From Pseudoscleropodium purum (Eukaryota; Streptophyta; Bryopsida; Hypnales; Brachytheciaceae): 64,000 bases of DNA. The position numbers and the translations under genes were made by a program. The stretch's first letter is position 1. Every line of letters begins with the position of its first letter. Below the pieces are notes generated by a model, which saw only the letters and a list, made by a program, of their open reading frames with translations, had not been told where the DNA came from and searched no databases. Shown here piece by piece: positions 59,846 to 64,000 of the stretch. The stretch is taken from positions 4,838,501 through 4,902,500 of the forward strand of contig OZ017802.1 in NCBI GenBank assembly GCA_963969395.1, read 5' to 3'.

Positions 59846-62614
59846 GATACATTTGCAATGGCACAGGGGCCTAAAGCGTCAGAAGTGTTTGAAAAAAAGA
59901 TGAGCTTAAGCTTACTTGAGAAAACTTAAGGTAAGGCCCAAGATTTTGTGAACCATTCAGTCTAATTCTCAAGCATGAGTAAGTACAACAAGCCCCATAA
60001 CTTAAAATGTGACACACTAGTCATAATACCATTGATTGTGCTCGTCAAGGAGGGGTCAGTTCCAAACCATCCATTTGGGTGCGAAACTTTAGTGATGAAG
60101 TTACAGTAATTGAGATTAAGTTAAGTAATTTGAACTTTCAAAACAGAATTCAAGTAGGAAAACCCAATTCAGATGTGAAACCGCTCAATACAGTATGCAA
60201 GACACTTAATTAATGCCCACAAATTTGAAGCAACAGTCCTCTTGACCCCTATAAAGTCCCATAACTTACTCCCAAAGTCTCAAAGTCCCCTCCTGAACCT
60301 AAAGTCCCAAAGTCTTCTCAGAGGAGATTTGTAAGGAAGCCAACCCATTTCCCATCACTTAAGCAATTGTGCACATCTGGAGTGCTATTTTCTTGAGTGG
60401 AGAGATTTTCCCATGTACAAAAATGGAGTTTAGGAGGATTTTACAGTTTTTTTAGAATTTTATTTTTCAGAATTTAATTACTATTTTTTTGGTAGTTGAA
60501 GATTATGTTCAACCTATTGTTGTCATATAGGTCTTCCTATTTCCAACCATGGGTTCGTTGCAAAATCAATCAAGACTGTAGCCAATCATAATGCGCCATA
60601 ACTAATCTCCTACTTTTTCTTGTTGATTGGAAAGAATGTAGCCTAAATGACGGGAATGGGTCCCTTGATCAGAAATGGGCTAACTCCCTTAATTTTGGAT
60701 AAGCTTGTGTAAGCTCAATTTTTTATTTGAATTTTTTAAAAGAAAAAATCAAATTATCATTATAGGAATGTAATTATTATTGCAATTTGTCCCTGGGAGA
60801 AAATGATTGTGCCAATAGAAATCCCCCAAAGTAGTTTGTTATGCAAAAATATATAATTTCTTTAATTAAAAATAGTTATGAAAATTTGTAATTTCATTTT
60901 TTCTTAGATCATGTTTTTATCTACATTGAAAGCTTTGATTCACTCCATTGGGATTGGTGATGTGAAAGTTGTGGTTGGAGCATCTTCTATTGCGAGCAAT
61001 CAAAGCATCTTGTTCAAAAAATGACTTGTAGGATTCATTTATGAACTCAAATTTTACAAATTTTCAAAAAGATAAGCTGGTTTGTTAGGTTTGGTTCACT
61101 TACTAAAACAATCTAACTATTGGGATTAGTATATTTCAATTCCAACTTAGAGCTATTGACAATTTGGGTTTCTTTCTATCTTGTATTTACGTCTATTTAA
61201 CATTTCTTACAATGTGAAAATGAAGGTTTTTTTTCAATTGAATTTTCATTGTAGAATCTCAACTCAATTTTTTGAAACAAAATATTTTAAAATCAAAGTG
61301 TGTAGTGGAAAAATTATAAGGTATGAAGATTCAAAATCTTATAATCATACAATTTCATATTAAAATAGTGCAATATGCTACAATTAGATATGCTGGAAAA
61401 TAGGAAATTTTAAAAATTTTGATCTTCATAATAGATATGGTAGCTTTGTGTGTTTTTTGATGAAGAAAGGACTTGAGACTTTCGAAGTTAACCTTGTAAC
61501 ATATAGGAAGTAAAAATTGTAGACACAATATGGTGTGTTCTATATGTTTGACGTGTAAATTTCACAAATTGCTTGAGACATCAATAACAATAGTTTGTTC
61601 TCATCCCATGGTAAACTTCCCTATAACCATCTTAATTCCAATTTTGTTTACCATGGGTACCCATAGTTTATATTTTCTTTTGGAATGTATTCCTTGTGTA
61701 TATTAAGAATGAATTGGATTTTAGAACATGATAGAGACCTTAAAGTGGTATTCAAAAGAAAAGATGTTTTTTTCTATTGATTATCAACTATATCTTTTAT
61801 TTTATTATATAATCTATATTTAGGAGTCAAATGCAGTCTTTCATATAGAATTCTCTACAATACTTTATTAATTCAACAAGTTGCTAGCCCATGCCCTTCA
61901 AATGTTTAATATGATACATGATAAATTTTTACAATGTGAATAGACTTGTCATTTTAGCCCTTGAAGGACCTTAATGATAACCAACCAATTAACTAAAATG
62001 TTCACTTTTTTTTTTATGCCAATTTTTTTATTTAAAAAAAAGTAAATAAATATTAGGATCACCTTAAATGTATACAAAGTTTCATATAATTTGGACGGTG
62101 CACTTAAAATTATTTTTAATTTATTCTTTCATGTCTCTATGCTTTCTAATTGGAAAACAATCAAGACAACTTTTTATTTTAGAGTGAATTTTCAAATAAA
62201 AGGTCCCTATAGATTCTTGAATAAATATAAGCACTTCACATTCATTGGAAAATACAAAAAAATTATTTTAACTTTTTTTAAAGGTGAACTATATATTTGA
62301 AAAGCATTTGAATAAATGTACAAAAAAAACTTTGTACAAGATTCAAATATAAATACCTTACAATCAATTATTTTACTTTGTAAGTTGAATAGGACATACT
62401 TCAAAAAAAACTAGCTAAATGGTCTTATGATTTAATTTTCAAAAATTAGAAAACAAGACTTTTTATTCTTCAAATTGCATGAGTTGCAACACAAAGTATA
62501 TTTTACTTTACAATTCTATAATCATTTAATTAGATTATGTATGAATTAGTGCATTAAAAGTTTATAATAGGCTAAACATTTAGACAAAATATTTTTCAAA
62601 AATTACTAAAAACA
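59846..62614. other. Intergenic DNA, no gene recognised
   Basis: A low-complexity CAAAGTC-rich patch occurs at 60255-60315. Around 60925-61080 there is weak similarity to the middle of family Q in reverse orientation (GAAAGCTTTGATTCACTCCA). No coding region is seen. Confidence 0.4.
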
Positions 62615-63030
62615 CCATCAACCCTTTAATCTAATAGTTAGAGTCAAGTTAAAATGATTTAAATGTGAGACAAATATAAAAGAACATTGGCAAGTATACT
62701 AAGTTTCTTTCAATCTAATAATTAGAATCAAGATCAAATGATTTGAATGTGAAACAAGTAGAAGGCAACATTTGCAAGTATGTTATGTTTCCTTCAATCC
62801 AATAGTTATAGTCAAGATCCTTGTCAAGGTCAAATGATATGAATGTGAGACATACAAGTATAAGACAATTGTAAATATATATTATGTTTCCTTTAATCTA
62901 ATAGTCCTTATCAAGGTCTTTGTCAAGGTCCAATGACTTGAATTTGAGACAAGTGCATGACAACATCTATATGTATGTAATGTTTTCTTTAATCTAACAA
63001 GCAAAGTCAAAGTCAAATGATTTGAATACT
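62615..63030 (+). repeat. Tandem array of about five 84-98 bp units
   Basis: The anchor TTTCNTTCAATCTAATAGTTA and its variants occur at about 62622, 62705, 62790, 62886 and 62984. Each is followed by GTCAAGATCAAATGATTTGA, ATGTGAGACAAGT and TTGCAAGTATGTTA variants. Unit length varies through a duplicated GTCAAGATCCTTGTCAAGG insertion in units 3 and 4. It is noncoding. Confidence 0.8.
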
Positions 63031-63322
63031 CTCTCTATCCTGAAATAAATTCAAGGATTTTTGGAAATGGTTAAATTAATCGATAGATCTAACTCCTATT
63101 TTCAAAAAATTGCTTAGTTACTATAGCTTCTTACTAGGTTTCAAAAGAGTGGAAGTCAATAGTGAAACAATACATGTTGAAAAAAGGCGACGAATTTTTC
63201 TTCCCTTTTTTGGAACTACTCCAATGTTATTAATTTGGATCATTTTCCACTCAATGTTGATGCAATAAAGTCAATTGTCATCCTCTATATTCAATTCTAA
63301 TGATGTCTTATGATTCAACATT

Positions 63323-63359
63323 CTACTGCTACTTACAAGAGATTTGTAAGTAGCAGTAG
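63323..63359. repeat. Perfect 16-bp hairpin
   Basis: CTACTGCTACTTACAA is followed by GAGAT and then its exact reverse complement TTGTAAGTAGCAGTAG. No mismatch is present although the surrounding DNA is old and AT-rich. Confidence 0.9.
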
Positions 63360-63525
63360 TTTTGTACAATTGTGAATTGAATTCATCACCTTTAGTTGGT
63401 TAGAACTTGTATCTTGATTCCCTTTGCGGGGATGAAGTTGTTGTATAGTCTCTAAAATTTGGTATTTGTAGATTCTTTTGCTTATGGGTGTTTGAACTAG
63501 CTTCAATTGTTGTTGATCAACTTGT

Positions 63526-63762
63526 TATTAGAAAGAACCCATGTTTAATTGGATGTTCTTGCGTCTAAGTTGACGAATTTTTTTGCACATCCAATGTAAC
63601 ATCTTCATGTTTTTATGTCAACAATTACACCAATGTAACATCTTCATGTTACATTGGATGTAATTGTTGACATAAAAATATGAAGATGTTACATTGGATG
63701 CGCAAAAAAATTCATCAACTTAAACACAAGAACATCCAATTAAACATGGGTTCCTTCTAGTG
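63526..63762. mobile_element. Foldback mini-CACTA element, 237 bp
   Basis: The left end is TATTAGAAAGAACCCATG and the right end in reverse complement CACTAGAAGGAACCCATG. The inverted repeat runs for about 100 bp per arm, including ATGTTACATTGG motifs and ATGTCAACAATTACA, so the strand folds almost end to end. The target duplication is TGT (63523-63525 and 63763-63765). It shares CCCATGTTT and TTTTTATGTCAACA with the element at 15883-16097. No coding frame. Confidence 0.88.
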
Positions 63763-64000
63763 TGTATGAGAGTCATTTCAAATTAAATTTGGGATAATTA
63801 TACTTAGAAACCTCAAATTTATTTCAAGAGAAAGGATGTATGAGAGAAGTAATGAATGGTTAATGTCAAATCAATCAAATTGATTTAACATTAATTGATG
63901 TTAATTGATGTTTAAAAGGTGTTTATGAGGTTGCTAATCATATGTAAAAGCCAAGTTTGAGAGAGTAATGTCAATATTAAAAGTATGAGATGACATTTTG

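Overview
This is a plant nuclear window, AT-rich and dominated by decayed repeats, with one recognisable intact protein-coding gene. That gene, in five exons at 6736-9046 (+), reads through to a 261-residue homologue of the land-plant dual-specificity phosphatase IBR5 (INDOLE-3-BUTYRIC ACID RESPONSE 5). One compact gene in 64 kb, intergenic DNA packed with old transposons and satellite-like arrays, and no readable retrotransposon polyprotein suggest a land plant with a large genome. A gymnosperm or fern would fit, but the sequence alone does not settle the lineage.

Layout. 1-1.7 kb: three tandem units of about 350 bp, then a dispersed repeat that recurs near 59.6 kb. 5.8-10.0 kb: a GC-richer gene island with the IBR5 upstream region, the gene and a probable 3' region ending at a perfect hairpin. 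10.1-18.5 kb: a decayed tandem array of about 80-95 bp units, containing a well-conserved 94-bp island and broken up by a 2.28-kb CACTA element, a 215-bp foldback element and TTAA-flanked elements. 18.8-34.9 kb: more TTAA-flanked elements, a cluster of short inverted-repeat elements (28.1-30.6 kb) and a second decayed array (31.1-32.7 kb). 38.0-39.8 kb: a PIF/Harbinger-type element carrying a four-unit 191-bp array. 42.3-52.2 kb: a diverged direct duplication, each copy with a 33-bp minisatellite and its own later insertions. 55.8-58.3 kb: a second copy of the CACTA element. 62.6-63.8 kb: a small tandem array, a perfect hairpin and a second foldback element.

The most interesting signal is a set of at least nine elements, about 0.35-1.16 kb long, bounded on both sides by TTAA. 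Most have inverted termini resembling CCCCTAAAGGACC. Where an empty site can be reconstructed, from neighbouring array units or from the other copy of the 42-52 kb duplication, it contains a single TTAA. That is the insertion signature of piggyBac-type elements, which would be unusual in a land plant. None of the copies encodes a recognisable transposase, so they would have to be mobilised in trans or be extinct.

The IBR5 gene has no visible functional link to its neighbours. Everything else here is repeat-derived.
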